Position numbers and translations under genes: made by a program. From assembly GCF_002483235.1 (NCBI RefSeq), contig NZ_DLHN01000012.1:1-24132 (forward strand): 24,132 bases of DNA. The letters are read 5' to 3'. Below are positions 24,041-24,132 of this stretch, one piece after another. Under the pieces are notes generated by a model that saw only the letters and a program-made list of their open reading frames with translations, had not been told where the DNA came from and did no database searches. Within the stretch, counting starts at the first letter, position 1; each line of letters starts with the position of its first letter. Source of the DNA: Pedobacter glucosidilyticus. Its GTDB lineage: Bacteria; Bacteroidota; Bacteroidia; Sphingobacteriales; Sphingobacteriaceae.

Positions 24041-24066
24041 CATTTCATATAAATCAATATGAAATG
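24041..24066. repeat. 10-bp inverted repeat CATTTCATAT/ATATGAAATG
   Basis: The arms are perfect, with a 6-nt spacer (AAATCA). It overlaps a short open frame that is judged spurious and may be part of a dispersed intergenic repeat. No gene is attached. Confidence 0.4.
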
Positions 24067-24132
24067 ACGTGTTTAAGTATTTCGATAGTCCTGCCCAAGC
24101 ATTAACAGCCGTTTACGCCCAATTCCGCCTTG

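Larger units (their letters stand above)
23467..24132. other. Right-end region without a convincing gene
   Basis: About 670 bp hold short open frames that lack credible starts, composition or family signals. Visible structures are an 18-bp perfect palindrome at 23858-23875, a strong terminator-like hairpin at 23892-23926 and a 10-bp inverted repeat at 24041-24066. The leader of the small secreted protein lies at 23467-23560. No known gene end could be read at the right edge. Confidence 0.5.

Noticed and set aside
23869..24057. 62-codon open frame on the - strand
   Set aside because: It spans the terminator-like hairpin at 23892-23926 and half of the inverted repeat at 24041-24066 and overlaps the palindrome at 23858-23875.
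24061..24132. Open frame running off the right edge (+ strand)
   Set aside because: Only about 23 codons, without a start codon or a recognisable motif; cannot be supported.

Overview
The window looks like chromosomal DNA from a member of the Bacteroidota, most likely a Sphingobacteriaceae/Chitinophagaceae-type organism. The evidence is a SusC/SusD outer-membrane nutrient-uptake pair next to a thioredoxin-like protein, A-rich leaders in place of strong Shine-Dalgarno sites, and an AT-rich accessory region. No tRNA, rRNA, CRISPR array, transposase or integrase gene was found.

Positions 1-15063 are a defence island with all genes on the + strand. It reads as three blocks separated by related imperfect palindromes. 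Block 1 (190-3721) is a two-gene Hachiman system, hamA nuclease plus hamB helicase. Block 2 (3844-13431) is a six-gene operon: a small Xre-type regulator, type I restriction-modification genes hsdR, hsdM and hsdS, then a restriction-associated AAA ATPase and an HNH nuclease that resemble a Septu PtuA/PtuB pair. Block 3 (13551-15026) is a single HNH restriction-like endonuclease. Blocks 1 and 3 each start and end with their own perfect 10-bp inverted repeat (GTTACCAGCT/AGCTGGTAAC and GTTATAGGGC/GCCCTATAAC). The roughly 140-bp junctions between blocks fold as long imperfect hairpins that end in G|TTA. This is the geometry of integron gene cassettes and attC sites, but the core is not canonical and no integrase is visible. 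The observation is direct; the mobility mechanism is inference.

Positions 15064-17069 are a transition zone on the - strand. It holds a small membrane-anchored protein of unknown function and an Xre-type regulator whose start codon lies in the loop of a perfect 12-bp inverted repeat. Several hairpins and a doubtful 43-codon ORF follow.

Positions 17070-23056 are a higher-GC SusC/SusD locus broken by an inversion of about 5.1 kb. The N-terminal half of a thioredoxin-like lipoprotein or secreted protein lies at 17133-17687 (+) and its C-terminal half at 22073-22795 (-). The N-terminal 370 residues of SusD lie at 18794-17685 (-) and its last 85 codons at 22799-23056 (+). Flipping 17685-22798 restores both reading frames exactly and gives a conventional operon: redoxin-DUF3738 protein, then SusC, then SusD. 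The breakpoints share only about 4 bp (CCCA/TGGG). Phase variation, a one-off rearrangement and an assembly chimera all remain possible.

The right end (23057-24132) holds a terminator, a small secreted protein resembling the DUF6520 group, and about 670 bp with palindromes and a terminator-like hairpin but no convincing gene.
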